From: Pelagibius litoralis
Lineage (GTDB): Bacteria > Pseudomonadota > Alphaproteobacteria > Kiloniellales > Kiloniellaceae
Assembly (NCBI RefSeq): GCF_011683915.1
Contig: NZ_JAAQPH010000021.1
Coordinates: 1 to 64,000 of the forward strand
Direction: 5' to 3'
Length of the DNA stretch: 64,000 nucleotides
A program made the position numbers and the translations under genes. The notes under the pieces were generated by a model. It saw only the letters and a list, made by a program, of their open reading frames with translations. It did no database searches and was not told the DNA's origin. Positions 25,412 to 34,896 of the stretch are shown here, piece after piece. How positions within the stretch are numbered: position 1 is the first letter of the stretch; each line of letters opens with the position of its first letter.

Positions 25412-26446
25412 ATGACTTCAAAAATCGGAAGAATGATCGCAGCGACTGCGGTCGTCCTTACGGGTGCGACCGGGGCGATGGCGCAGGACGAAGGTGTACT
25501 GGGCGCGATCAAGGATCGGGACAGCCTGCTCTGCACGGGACACAATGGCTCCTACCTCGGCTTTGCAGAAGTGGACGCGCAGGGCGCATGGCAAGGCTTC
25601 GACATCGAGATGTGCAAGGCGCTCGCGACCGCAATCACCGGCAGCCCGGACAAATTGCAGATCATCCCGGTCAGCTGGGCACAGCGCTTCCCGGCCATTC
25701 AGTCGGGCGATATCGACGTGATCATCAAGGTGACCGGCTGGACCATGACGCGCGACACGGAGTTGGGTCTGCAGTACTCGCGCCCGTATTTCGTCGGCCC
25801 GTTCTATACCATGACGCGCAAGGAGCTAGGCGCGAGTTCCATCGAAGACCTCGCAGGTGGTGTGTTCTGCGCACAAGCGGGCACCACCGTCGAGCGTATC
25901 CTCGTCGATTACATGGATTCCCGCGGCCTTGAATACGAAGTCCTCGCCTTCGAGAAGCCGGAGGAGCTGCGGGGTGCGATCTACAACGAACGCTGCGATG
26001 CGGTGCCGGGCTTCGGTCCGTTCCTGTCCGCCACGCGCGTCGAAGCTCCGGATCCGGATGCCTTCATCATCCTCGAAGACGTGATGGCGCTCGAACCCGA
26101 AGGCATCGTTGTGCGCGAAGGCGAAGAGGCGCTGCTGGACGTGATCAACTGGATGGTTTCGGTCCTGCTGCTGGCCGAGCAAGAGGGCATCACGCAGGCC
26201 AATGTCGACGACATGCGGGCCAATCCGCCCTCGGCGACCATCGAGCGGATGTTGGGTGTGACACCCGGCGTCGGCGATCGCCTGGGGTTGTCCAACGATT
26301 GGGCCTACAACATGATCAAAGCCGTAGGAAACTATGGCGAGATCTATGACCGCACGGTCGGCGACGGCTCTCGCTATCAGCTGCCACGCGGATTGAACAA
26401 TCTGTGGAACAATGGCGGCGTGCTCTACCCGCTGGTGCTCGACTGA
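25412..26446 (+). CDS. Amino-acid ABC transporter binding protein (AapJ/BztA-like)
   Basis: A 344-residue periplasmic protein with a signal peptide ending near GAMAQD (about residue 25). CTGHNGSYLGFAEVDAQGAW and QGFDIEMCKALATAI identify the general L-amino-acid family of AapJ/BztA; GVFCAQAGTTVERIL is the later lobe motif. ATG 25412 has GGAG seven bases upstream and gives a proper signal peptide. A longer frame that opens at 25250 lies inside the enolase gene and is not used. It feeds the two permeases encoded after the hairpin at 26458. Confidence 0.92.
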   Translation: MTSKIGRMIAATAVVLTGATGAMAQDEGVLGAIKDRDSLLCTGHNGSYLGFAEVDAQGAWQGFDIEMCKALATAITGSPDKLQIIPVSWAQRFPAIQSGDIDVIIKVTGWTMTRDTELGLQYSRPYFVGPFYTMTRKELGASSIEDLAGGVFCAQAGTTVERILVDYMDSRGLEYEVLAFEKPEELRGAIYNERCDAVPGFGPFLSATRVEAPDPDAFIILEDVMALEPEGIVVREGEEALLDVINWMVSVLLLAEQEGITQANVDDMRANPPSATIERMLGVTPGVGDRLGLSNDWAYNMIKAVGNYGEIYDRTVGDGSRYQLPRGLNNLWNNGGVLYPLVLD

Positions 26447-26457
26447 CTTGAAGCACC

Positions 26458-26480
26458 GGGGCGCTCTACAGGGGCGCCCC
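26458..26480 (+). terminator. Stem-loop between binding-protein and permease genes
   Basis: A perfect 7-bp stem (GGGGCGC / GCGCCCC) with a 9-base loop lies 12 bases after the binding-protein stop. It has the position expected of an attenuator that favours binding-protein expression. Confidence 0.5.
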
Positions 26481-26504
26481 TCTCCAATTTGAAGGGGCTA
26501 GATA

Positions 26505-27641
26505 ATGTCGGCGCTCATTCGGTCACGCTCGTTCCGTCGCGGCGCATTCCAGATCGGCTTTCTCGCGCTTCTGATCGCGTTGATCGTGGCAGCGGCGCTG
26601 GTCGGTCGTGCGAACATCCTGTCGCAGGGCATGGCCACAGGCTTCGGCTTTCTCGAACAGACGACGGGCTGGACGGTAGGCTTTTCGGTCATCGACGTCG
26701 GCCCCCGGTCGACTTATGCCCACATGCTCTTCGTCGGTATTCTCAATACACTCGCAGTCGGTCTGCTCACCCTTGTTCTTGCAAGTCTGCTTGGGCTTGT
26801 GCTTGCCCTGATGCGCGTGTCGACGAACACGCCGATGCAGATTGTGGGCGGCACCTATATCGAACTGTTCCGCAATGTGCCGCTGATCCTGCAGGTACTG
26901 TTCTGGTACGCGCTGCTAACACACACGCCAAGCCCCCGCAACGCCATCAGCTTCGTAGATGTGGCCTTTTTCTCCAACCGAGGGCTGACATTGCCTGTGC
27001 CCGCACTGAGCGGCCTGGATGTGCTGATCCTTGTGGCGGGCCTGGTCGTCCTTGCGTTCGCGTTTCGCGGACTCAGCAAAAGTTTCGACCTTCGCCAGCG
27101 CATACTCGGCGCCATCGCGGCTTTCGCGGCCCTGTTTCTGGTACTGCTATTGACCGGCCGCGCCCCCGAAATGCCGCTGATCTCGGTTCCGGCACTCAAG
27201 GGGCTTCGGTTTGACGGTGGTTTCACTCTGAAACCCGAATTCACCGCCCTTCTGATCGGACTTGTCCTGTTCGGGGCCTCTTATATCGGTGAGATTACTC
27301 GCGGCGGGCTTTTGTCGGTCGACAAAGGCAAGCTGGAGGCCGGCGCGGCGCTTGGGTTCAACTCGTCACAGATCAATCGCTTCATTCGCATCCCCCTGGC
27401 ATTCCGCGCGATGCTGCCTGCGCTGGCCAACCAGTACGTCTGGCTGATGAAAGGAACGACCGTCGGTATCGTGATCGGGTATCCCGATTACTTTGCGGTC
27501 GTGTCCACTTCGATCAATCAAAGCGGTCAGACGCTTGAGCTTCTGGCCCTTCTGATGATCGGCTTCGTCATCATCAACTATTCCATCGGCTTCGCGATGA
27601 ACGTCCTCAACGATCGTTTGAAACTCAAGGGACGGAGCTGA
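26505..27641 (+). CDS. Amino-acid ABC transporter permease (AapQ/BztB-like)
   Basis: A 378-residue inner-membrane permease of the long AapQ/BztB type. It begins with a membrane segment at about residues 12-30. The EAA-type coupling loop is EAGAALGFNSSQINRFIRIP near residue 285, preceded by SYIGEITRGGLLSV. TYIELFRNVPLILQVLFWYA is the conserved polar-amino-acid permease motif. It pairs with the AapM/BztC-like protein that starts 3 bases later. Confidence 0.92.
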   Translation: MSALIRSRSFRRGAFQIGFLALLIALIVAAALVGRANILSQGMATGFGFLEQTTGWTVGFSVIDVGPRSTYAHMLFVGILNTLAVGLLTLVLASLLGLVLALMRVSTNTPMQIVGGTYIELFRNVPLILQVLFWYALLTHTPSPRNAISFVDVAFFSNRGLTLPVPALSGLDVLILVAGLVVLAFAFRGLSKSFDLRQRILGAIAAFAALFLVLLLTGRAPEMPLISVPALKGLRFDGGFTLKPEFTALLIGLVLFGASYIGEITRGGLLSVDKGKLEAGAALGFNSSQINRFIRIPLAFRAMLPALANQYVWLMKGTTVGIVIGYPDYFAVVSTSINQSGQTLELLALLMIGFVIINYSIGFAMNVLNDRLKLKGRS

Positions 27642-27644
27642 CCG

Positions 27645-28727
27645 ATGGTTGCAGAGACCCTTCCACCGCCCATAGCGCAGTCCGGCATTGGCCATTGGTT
27701 CAAGAAACATTTCTTTTCGACCTGGCTCGACGGCGTTCTGTCACTGATTTTCCTTGCGCTGATCATCTGGGTTGTCAGCGCCGTCTGGACCTGGGGCCTG
27801 CGCCACGCGATCTGGACGGTCGAAAACCGCGAGGCCTGTGGCCACGGCTCGGGGGCCTGCTGGGCCGTCATCCAGGACCGTCACCGGTTGATCCTGTTCG
27901 GGCTGTATCCTTACGAGGAACACTGGCGCTCCACCCTCGCATGTCTTGCGGTCATTGCAACTATGGTCCTGTCATGTGTGCCGCTGTTCTGGACAGTCTG
28001 GCGATTGCCGATCCTTTGGCTTGTCGGCTTTGGGACATTCGTCCTTTTGATGCGGGGTGGTTTCGCTGGCATGCCGCTTGTGACAACCGAACAATGGGGC
28101 GGGCTGTCACTGACCATTTTCATCTTCTCGGCGGTCTTTGTCCTTGGCACGCCTCTGGCCGTGATCCTTGCCTTCGCGCGGCGCTCAAGCCTGCCCGTGA
28201 TCGCGAAAACGACGGGACTGTTCATCGACATCTTCCGCTCCCTGCCGTTGCTGACGATCCTTTTTGCCGCCGCCGTCGTCGTGCCGCTCGTACTGCCCGA
28301 CTGGCTGCAGGGCGACAAGCTTGGCCGCGTTATCATTGGCTTCGCGCTTTTCTTCGCGGCCTACCAGGCCGAGATCATCCGCGCGGGATTGCAGTCGATC
28401 CCCGACGGGCAGGTTGAGGCGGCCGTGTCGTTGAACATGCCGTTCTGGTCTCAGGTCGTGGACATCCAACTGCCTCAGGCGTTCCGCAACACCCTGCCCT
28501 CGACGATCAATCAGGCGGTGATCACCTTCAAGGAAACGTCCATCGTCACGATCATCGGCTTTTTCGAGGTCATGGCCTCGGGCAACGCCGTGGTCGGCAC
28601 CGGCGAATGGGGCCAGCAATATGTCGAGGTCTACCTTTTCCTCGCCTTCATCTATTTCGTCTTCGTCTTCGGCCTGTCCCGCTATGGGGCCTGGCTTGAA
28701 ACGCGCATGAGGGTCGGTCATGGCTGA
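27645..28727 (+). CDS. Amino-acid ABC transporter permease (AapM/BztC-like)
   Basis: A 360-residue permease with the long N-terminal extension seen in AapM/BztC proteins. The conserved core reads GLFIDIFRSLPLLTILFAAA and the coupling loop EAAVSLNMPFWSQVVDIQLP. AYQAEIIRAGLQSIPDGQVE precedes it. The gene overlaps the ATPase start by 8 bases. Confidence 0.92.
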   Translation: MVAETLPPPIAQSGIGHWFKKHFFSTWLDGVLSLIFLALIIWVVSAVWTWGLRHAIWTVENREACGHGSGACWAVIQDRHRLILFGLYPYEEHWRSTLACLAVIATMVLSCVPLFWTVWRLPILWLVGFGTFVLLMRGGFAGMPLVTTEQWGGLSLTIFIFSAVFVLGTPLAVILAFARRSSLPVIAKTTGLFIDIFRSLPLLTILFAAAVVVPLVLPDWLQGDKLGRVIIGFALFFAAYQAEIIRAGLQSIPDGQVEAAVSLNMPFWSQVVDIQLPQAFRNTLPSTINQAVITFKETSIVTIIGFFEVMASGNAVVGTGEWGQQYVEVYLFLAFIYFVFVFGLSRYGAWLETRMRVGHG

Positions 28728-29457
28728 ACACGCGATCTCCTTCGAGAAGCTCAACAAGTACTATGGCGATCATCACGCCTTGCGGGACGTGACGCTGGAT
28801 GTCGATCACGGCGAGACGCTGGTGATCTGTGGGCCCTCCGGCAGCGGAAAATCCACTCTGATCCGCTGCGTCAACGGGCTGGAAGCCTATGCCGATGGTG
28901 CGCTCTCGGTTCTGGGGCACAGTGTGGGCGATGACGAACGGGAATTGGAAGCCGTGCGCAAACGCGTCGGCATGGTGTTCCAAAGCTTTAACCTGTTTCC
29001 GCATCTGACGGTTCTGGAAAACTGCGTCTTGCCGCAGGTGCGCGGGATCAAACGCAGCCGGACGGAGGCAACGCAGATCGCGATGGGTCAGCTTGGGCGG
29101 GTGCGCGTGGCCGAGCATGCCCACAAGTTCCCTGACCAAATTTCAGGCGGGCAGAAACAGCGCGTGGCACTGGCGCGATCCCTCAGCCTCGATCCTGACA
29201 TCATGCTTTTCGATGAGCCGACATCGGCACTCGATCCGGAAATGATTTCCGAGGTGCTCGACGTGATGCAGGAACTCACCCGCGGCAACATGACGATCAT
29301 CTGCGTGACCCACGAAATGGGGTTCGCCCGCGCCGTCGCCGACAAGGTCATCCTAATGGTCGACGGTGCGATCGTGGAACAAGGCGACCCGGAACAGATG
29401 TTCACAGTGCCAAAGCACCCCATCACGCAGGATTTCATGAAGGCCGTCGCATCGTGA
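28720..29457 (+). CDS. Amino-acid ABC transporter ATPase (AapP/BztD-like)
   Basis: A 245-residue ABC ATPase. Walker A is GPSGSGKST (near residue 40), the Q-loop VFQSFNLFPHLTVLEN, the signature ISGGQKQRVALARSL, Walker B IMLFDEPTSALDPEM, and the switch His CVTHEMGFARAVADK. These are the canonical features of GlnQ/AapP-type amino-acid importers. It overlaps both neighbouring genes by 4-8 bases, so import and the following metabolic genes are one transcriptional unit. Confidence 0.94.
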   Translation: MAEHAISFEKLNKYYGDHHALRDVTLDVDHGETLVICGPSGSGKSTLIRCVNGLEAYADGALSVLGHSVGDDERELEAVRKRVGMVFQSFNLFPHLTVLENCVLPQVRGIKRSRTEATQIAMGQLGRVRVAEHAHKFPDQISGGQKQRVALARSLSLDPDIMLFDEPTSALDPEMISEVLDVMQELTRGNMTIICVTHEMGFARAVADKVILMVDGAIVEQGDPEQMFTVPKHPITQDFMKAVAS

Positions 29458-30392
29458 CCGCACCGCCGTTTCTGACGAAAGCCGATTTACCGGCGGCACT
29501 GGATTGGCAGCGGTATGTCGCGGCCCTTGAAGCCGGTCACAAAAGGCCACGTGCCGAGATTGCCGATGTGTTCCTGGGGCCGGCGGAACGCACGCTGCTC
29601 AGCCGCGCTGCCCGTATCAAGGGATTGGGCTTCGGGGTGAAGTCGGTAACTGTCGTGCCGGAGAACGCGGATCGGGACGTCCCGACGATCCAGGGCGCCA
29701 TGCTGGTCTTCGACGACGCGACCGGACGGCATCTCGCCACTTTGGACAGCGCCGTGGTGACGAACCTGAAAACGGTTTCGGATTCTCTTCTCGGCGCGAA
29801 GATGCTGGCCCGGCCGGACAGTCGCCGATTACTCGTTGTCGGCGCAGGCAGTGTCGCCAGAACGCTGATAGAAGCCTATCCCGCCATGTTCCCGCATCTC
29901 GACGAAATCTCGATCTGGAACCGCACCGCCACATCGGCCAAGACCTTGGCAGAGACGGTCTCCGGCGGCCCGATCACTATCCAAGCGGTCACCGATCTCG
30001 AAGTGGCCGTGCAGGAGGCCGACATCGTCGCCACCGCGACCATGGCGCGCGCGCCGGTTGTACTGGGCGATTGGCTGAGCCCGGGCACGCATCTGGATCT
30101 GATCGGTGCCTTCCGGGCAGATATGCGCAAGGTGGATGACGCCGCCCTTTTGCGCGCGCGTTTGTTTGTCGACAACCGCGACACGACGCTCGACCACATC
30201 GGAGAGTTGAAGATCCCGCTGAGCGAAGGTGTGATCGCGCCGACGGATATATTGGCGGATCTTTATGACCTCTCACATGGCAGTCCGGGACGAGCCTCGC
30301 CATCCGACATCACGATTTTCAAGAACGGCGGAGGGGCGCATCTTGACCTGATGATCGCCTTTGCCATCGTCGAGAGCAGCGGAATACACTGA
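29454..30392 (+). CDS. Ornithine cyclodeaminase/mu-crystallin family oxidoreductase
   Basis: A 312-residue NAD(P)-binding protein. Lys63 in GFGVKSVTVV matches the active-site Lys region of the family, and the nucleotide fold is LLVVGAGSVARTLIEAYPAM (about 126-145). HLDLIGAFRADMRKVDDAAL is the later conserved segment. Family members include ornithine cyclodeaminase, alanine dehydrogenase and 1-pyrroline-2-carboxylate (ketimine) reductase. The neighbouring enolase and ProC-like proteins make a cyclic-imine reductase plausible, but ornithine cyclodeamination cannot be excluded. Confidence 0.88.
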   Translation: MTAPPFLTKADLPAALDWQRYVAALEAGHKRPRAEIADVFLGPAERTLLSRAARIKGLGFGVKSVTVVPENADRDVPTIQGAMLVFDDATGRHLATLDSAVVTNLKTVSDSLLGAKMLARPDSRRLLVVGAGSVARTLIEAYPAMFPHLDEISIWNRTATSAKTLAETVSGGPITIQAVTDLEVAVQEADIVATATMARAPVVLGDWLSPGTHLDLIGAFRADMRKVDDAALLRARLFVDNRDTTLDHIGELKIPLSEGVIAPTDILADLYDLSHGSPGRASPSDITIFKNGGGAHLDLMIAFAIVESSGIH

Positions 30393-31316
30393 ATGAACCA
30401 GACCGAAAGTCACAGCACCCACGACGCCGACGACGATCCCCGCAATCGCGACATCAAGATCTACGTGAACGGAGAGCTGGTGCATCGGGACGACGCCAAG
30501 GTTTCGGTCTATGACTCCGGCTTCATGCTGGGCGACGGCATGTGGGAAGGGCTGCGCCTCTATAACGGGACATGGGCCTTCTTCGACGAACATATGGATC
30601 GATTCTTCAACTCCTGCAAATCGGTCTCACTCGATCCGGGGATGACCATGGACGAGGTGCTGGACGCGCTGAACCGGACCGCTGCCGCAAATAACATGAC
30701 CACTGATGTGCATTGCCGCCTGATGGTCACGCGCGGGGTCAAAGCAAAACCCTTCCAGCACCCAAAACTCAGCCGCTTCGGCCCGACCGTGGTCATGATC
30801 CTTGAGCACTCCAAACCCGTGGACCAGCTGCAGTCCAAGGGCATTCGTCTGGCCACCGTCCCACAGGTGCGCGGCCTGCCGATGAGCCAGAATGCGAAAT
30901 ATAACAGCCATTCGAAACTGAACTGCGTGATCGCCTGCCTGCAGGCCGAACAGGCCGGCGCGGACGAAGCGCTGATGCTGGACCCCCATGGGTTCGTGAA
31001 CACAACAAATGCCTGCAACTTCTTCATCGTGCGCCGCGGCGAGGTTTGGACCTCGACCGGGGATTACTGCATGAACGGGGTTACGCGGGCCAAGGTGATC
31101 GAGCTTTGCCGCGCGAACGACATCCCGGTCTTCGAGAAGAACTATTCCCTTTACGAGGCCTATGGCGCCGATGAGGCTTTCGTGACCGGCACATTCGGCG
31201 CGCAAACGCCGGTGGCGGAAATCGACGGCAAGCCCATCGGCACGGGCGAGCGCCTAGTGACAGAACGCGTCCGACAGCTCTACAAGGATCTCATCCACGC
31301 AACCACAGCAGGTTGA
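30393..31316 (+). CDS. Class IV aminotransferase (branched-chain/D-amino-acid type)
   Basis: A 307-residue PLP enzyme of fold type IV. VSVYDSGFMLGDGMWEGLRL is the N-terminal signature, and the PLP Lys is probably Lys175 in NSHSKLNCVIA. EALMLDPHGFVNTTNACNFF is the conserved phosphate-binding region. Such enzymes transaminate branched-chain or D-amino acids, or lyse aminodeoxychorismate. The start codon directly follows the stop of the cyclodeaminase-like gene, which ties it to the same pathway. An initial about 20-residue hydrophilic stretch is longer than usual. Confidence 0.9.
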   Translation: MNQTESHSTHDADDDPRNRDIKIYVNGELVHRDDAKVSVYDSGFMLGDGMWEGLRLYNGTWAFFDEHMDRFFNSCKSVSLDPGMTMDEVLDALNRTAAANNMTTDVHCRLMVTRGVKAKPFQHPKLSRFGPTVVMILEHSKPVDQLQSKGIRLATVPQVRGLPMSQNAKYNSHSKLNCVIACLQAEQAGADEALMLDPHGFVNTTNACNFFIVRRGEVWTSTGDYCMNGVTRAKVIELCRANDIPVFEKNYSLYEAYGADEAFVTGTFGAQTPVAEIDGKPIGTGERLVTERVRQLYKDLIHATTAG

Positions 31317-31317
31317 G

Positions 31318-32847
31318 ATGACGCAACCCAACATCCTGTTGTTCATGGTCGACCAACTGACCTCATTCGTGCTCAGCGCCTATGGGGGCAAGGTCTGCCG
31401 GACGCCGAACATCGATGCCCTAGCCGCGCGAAGCACCGTCTTCGAGAATGCCTATTGCGCATATCCCCTGTGCGCGCCGTCCCGGTTCGGCATGATGGCC
31501 GGACGGTTGCCCTCGCGCATCAGCGCTTTCGACAACGGCGCAGAATTCACCGCCTCGACGCCGACATTTGCGCATTATCTGCGAGCCGAGGGCTATTATA
31601 CCTGCATTTCCGGCAAGATGCATTTCGTCGGCCCAGACCAGTACCATGGGTTCGAAGAACGGCTGACAACGGAGATCTACCCCGCGGACATGTCGTGGAC
31701 GCCGGACGCGGACTTTCGCGATTACAACTGTGACGAAGAGCGGGCGTATACTTTCGGCGTCTCAACGATCGACACGGTGAAGGACGCAGGCCCCGTCGCC
31801 CGTTCCATGCAGATCGACTATGACGAGGACGTCATTCATCACGCCAAACGCGAGCTGTTCGCACGGGCAAGGTCGACGGACAAATGCCCTTTCATGATGA
31901 CAGTCTCGCTCACTCAGCCGCATGACCCGTACGTGACGACGCGGGATTGCTGGGACCGATACGATGATGCGGACATCGACCCACCGCGCGTTCCTCACAT
32001 TCCGGTGGACGAACGCGATCCGCACAGCCAGTCGCTCTACTACCACTACGGACAGGACAAGTCCGAACTGACCGCGCAGGACTATCGCAACGCACGGCAC
32101 GGCTATTACGGCATGATCTCCTATGTCGACGATCTCTTCGGCGAATTGATGCAGGCCCTGCGGGACAGCGGATACGCCGACAACACGGTGATCCTTTTCG
32201 CCTCGGACCACGGCGACATGATCGGCGAACGGGGGATGTGGTTCAAGAAGACGCTGTTCGACCCGGCGATCAGAGTCCCCTTGATGATCTCTCACCCAGC
32301 GATCGGGCCGAGGCGTGTGCGCGAACCGGCCTCTCTGCTAGACATCTTTCCGACGCTGCTGTCCGTTGCCGGTATTCCGAAAACCCAGATCAAGACGCGG
32401 CTGGACGGAAAAGACCTGACGCCAGCCATGCAAGGCGAACCGATCTCCGCGCCCGTGTTCATTGAGCATATCGACGGTGGGACCGCCGCGCCGCGCGTTT
32501 GCGTGCGAGACGGCGATATGAAGTTGACCGTCTCCCGCGCCTATCCTGCGCAATTGTTCGACCTTTCGTCAGATCCCTGTGAGCAAATCAATCTGGCGGG
32601 GCAAGGTCACCCGGAGGAACGCCGCCTGACGCAAGTGGTAGAAGAGACCTGGCCGCTCGATACCTTGCTGGAGGAGATCATCCAGTTGCAGGTCGACCGC
32701 AAACTGGTCGATACCGCACTGAGCACGGGGCGCGAGGAACTTTGGGATTTCACGCCACGTCCATTGACGCAGAACACGTCCTATGTCCGGCGTGGCGATG
32801 CATTTCCCGATGTCGAAAGGCGCGGATATCTCAAATCAACAAAATAG
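31318..32847 (+). CDS. betC: Choline-sulfatase-like type I sulfatase
   Basis: A 509-residue cytosolic sulfatase. The formylglycine signature is Cys52-Ala-Pro-Ser-Arg56 followed by FGMMAGRLPSRISAFDNGAE. FVGPDQYHGFEERLTTEIYP and the C-terminal WDFTPRP segment match the choline-sulfatase group. NILLFMVDQLT holds the first metal ligands. BetC hydrolyses choline-O-sulfate to choline and sulfate. It starts one base after the aminotransferase stop. The rest of the bet pathway is not in the window, so the true substrate could be another small sulfate ester. An anaerobic or FGE-type maturase must be encoded elsewhere. Confidence 0.88.
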   Translation: MTQPNILLFMVDQLTSFVLSAYGGKVCRTPNIDALAARSTVFENAYCAYPLCAPSRFGMMAGRLPSRISAFDNGAEFTASTPTFAHYLRAEGYYTCISGKMHFVGPDQYHGFEERLTTEIYPADMSWTPDADFRDYNCDEERAYTFGVSTIDTVKDAGPVARSMQIDYDEDVIHHAKRELFARARSTDKCPFMMTVSLTQPHDPYVTTRDCWDRYDDADIDPPRVPHIPVDERDPHSQSLYYHYGQDKSELTAQDYRNARHGYYGMISYVDDLFGELMQALRDSGYADNTVILFASDHGDMIGERGMWFKKTLFDPAIRVPLMISHPAIGPRRVREPASLLDIFPTLLSVAGIPKTQIKTRLDGKDLTPAMQGEPISAPVFIEHIDGGTAAPRVCVRDGDMKLTVSRAYPAQLFDLSSDPCEQINLAGQGHPEERRLTQVVEETWPLDTLLEEIIQLQVDRKLVDTALSTGREELWDFTPRPLTQNTSYVRRGDAFPDVERRGYLKSTK

Positions 32848-32955
32848 CTGTTTCGATTCGGAAACCGACGAGCAACATGCTGAAAGCCGGGGTGGGGTGG
32901 TGGTCGCGTTTCAAGTCGTCATTTACCGTGTATTGTTTGTCTTGGCTCCAACCAT

Positions 32956-33069
32956 GAGCTGACCGATGAACTTAACCATGCACGCCAGCTTAACGAACGG
33001 CCGCGCAAAACCTTGCAATATCAAACCCCGGCGGACAGGTTCGCTGAGTGTGTTGCGGCGATCAGTTGA
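32956..33069 (+). pseudogene. Remnant of an IS30-family transposase C-terminus
   Basis: The last 37 codons encode the highly conserved IS30 ending. QLNERPRKTLQYQTPADRF is followed by about ten codons and TGA at 33067. No upstream transposase part is present. Confidence 0.8.
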
Positions 33070-33601
33070 ATCCACCGTCGAAGACAGCCACTTGCGAGCA
33101 GGGACAGCCCGGGTATTTTAATATCCCGAATCAACAGCTGAAAATCTCTCAGAGAAGATGATTACAGCGCCCGACTGGCTCAACGCTTTGTTATGAAACC
33201 GGTTCTGTCAGGCACCCTGATCAAAGTATAAACGGCAACGGGCGCCAGCGTAATCGGTGACAGAGCCACGAAAGCCGTTCTCGGACAACAATTCACCGGC
33301 ACTGCCTCGTTTGGTTGTCAGCACCGTAGGTGCATAGGGTTGTCTAATTCCGGCTGTCAAGCCAGTCTCCGATCGGCGGTCCACCACCGGGGAACATGGT
33401 TGTCTACGAAGTCTGACCCGGCAGTGCCGGCCGCTCCACCATAGTGCCCTTTGGCCTTGACGCCCCTGATGTGTAACGCGCAGTCACGTCTGGAACAGTG
33501 CTGCAATCCCATGCACGAGGTCGTCCGAGCCGCGTCCCCGGATCGGGACGAACCGCTCAGAGAGTTGCCTTTCCATTCACCATACCCTTAGCTTCCTTCA
33601 A
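33070..33601. other. Gene-free stretch beside the IS110-family gene
   Basis: About 530 bases hold no supported coding frame. It lies downstream of the IS110-family transposase and could include that element's non-coding end, where IS110/IS1111 elements keep their bridge-RNA region. I cannot define the boundary. Confidence 0.4.
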
Positions 33602-34411
33602 TCAGCTCGACGCCGCTTCCGGCCACCTGAATGGCTCTCCAGTCGTCAACATCCGGTGCATCAGCACCGCCAGTTTGCGCGCCAGGGCCACACAGGCCTT
33701 CTTGTGGCTGCCGCGCCCCCAATCCTTCAGAGGATGAGAACGCCGTACGACTGTCAGCATGTTGTTGGCAGCCTCATACAACAGCGCCCTCAAGAGCCTG
33801 TCCCCCTGTTTCGGGACGCGCCCGGAATAATCCATCTCCCCCGACTGGTAACGCCGGGTCGCCAAGCCCAGATAGGCCCCGACGGTGCGCGAGCGCCTGA
33901 ATCGGCCCGCCTCCCCGATCACCGACACATAGGAAAGCGCAGTCATCGGGCCCACGCCCGGCACCGTCATCAGCCCCCTCAAGACATTCTCAAGGTCCTG
34001 CCGACGCCTGACCAGATGGCTGCGGGCCTTGACGATGCCCAGGTTCTCCTGGGCCTCCTCAGGCTTGACCACAACTTCCTGGTAAAAGCCGGTGCGCGCG
34101 ATCTCGCAGAGAAGCGCCGCATCGCCGGCATCGGTCTTCTGATGCTGAAGCCGCATCACCGCATGGGCCTGCCGGGCGTCGATTACCATCACCTCAAGCC
34201 CCCGCGCCCTCAGCCCGCGAGCCAACCATGGCGTCAGCGCCCCGGTTCCGATCACAATCCACTCCGGGCACAGGTAATGCTCCTTCAAGACCTCGAACAG
34301 CGCGCCCAGGTCGCTCGCCGCTTTGCCCGCAGCGAGCACATCTCCCGCTGCGTCCTTCACACAGAAGGCCGTTTCGTCCTTCGATACGTCGAGCCCCACA
34401 TATTCGCCCAT
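33602..34411 (-). pseudogene. IS110-family transposase with an internal deletion
   Basis: The frame is open for 269 residues, but usual family length is about 320-400. The RuvC-like N-terminus is present (MGEYVGLDVSKDE and QKTDAGDAALLCEIARTGFY), and the C-terminal transposase_20 domain is present (LMTVPGVGPMTALSYVSVIG). The linker between them is missing, because QDLENVLRG runs straight into LMTVPGVGP; roughly 60-70 residues have been lost in frame. The catalytic Glu expected in the ETG motif is Gly (IVIGTGAL, codon GGA). The enzyme should be inactive for both reasons. The serine domain (YSGRVPKQGDRLLRALLYEA) is retained. Confidence 0.8.
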
Positions 34412-34484
34412 CTCCCGGCTCCTTTCCGGTTCAGATCACTAGCCAACGCAAGACAAAGTATCCTGAAGACTCAAGCCGGAATTA

Positions 34485-34890
34485 CGCTATGTGTGACAAT
34501 CCCTTGGTGGGAATTTTCGGTCGTAACGGCTTCATTCCCGCAGCCGCACTCCCGGCCCGCTACGCGCGCGGGGACTCCATGCCCTTCCCCCGGCGCGGCC
34601 CCATACCGCCCTGCGATATCAACGCCTATCTGCAGTACTCCGACCTCTTCCAGAGTTACGCCGATCCGGTGCGCGATGCCGTTGCCGTGCTGGCCCATAC
34701 CGTCGCGGGCATTCACGCCAAGCTCGCCCTTGGGGTCATCGTCGCGCGGCGCGGCAACGCGCGGATCTACATGTACGAGGACAGCGAATGGCTGCAGGCT
34801 GCCCTGATCGATCTGGAGCGCTTGGCCAATCCTAAGCAGCGCGTCGGCAGGCTGCGTCCCTGGACCCCAGACCCTCTCGTATTGGCCTGA
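34485..34890 (+). CDS. Hypothetical protein
   Basis: A 134-residue open frame, from the ATG at 34485 to a TGA, that I do not recognise. It has a proline/arginine-rich start (MPFPRRGPIPPCDINAYLQY) and a C-terminal half with two probable helices around AVLAHTVAGIHAKLALGVIV and WLQAALIDLERLANPKQR. The frame is open further upstream into the IS110 region. Codon use looks genuine. A small helix-turn-helix-like frame follows 6 bases later, so the two may once have been an operon. It may have lost its N-terminus to the IS. Confidence 0.45.
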
Positions 34891-34896
34891 CCGCCG

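Noticed and set aside
33656-34807. 383-codon plus-strand frame opposite the IS110 gene
   Set aside because: It is low-complexity, proline/arginine-rich and antisense to recognisable transposase motifs.
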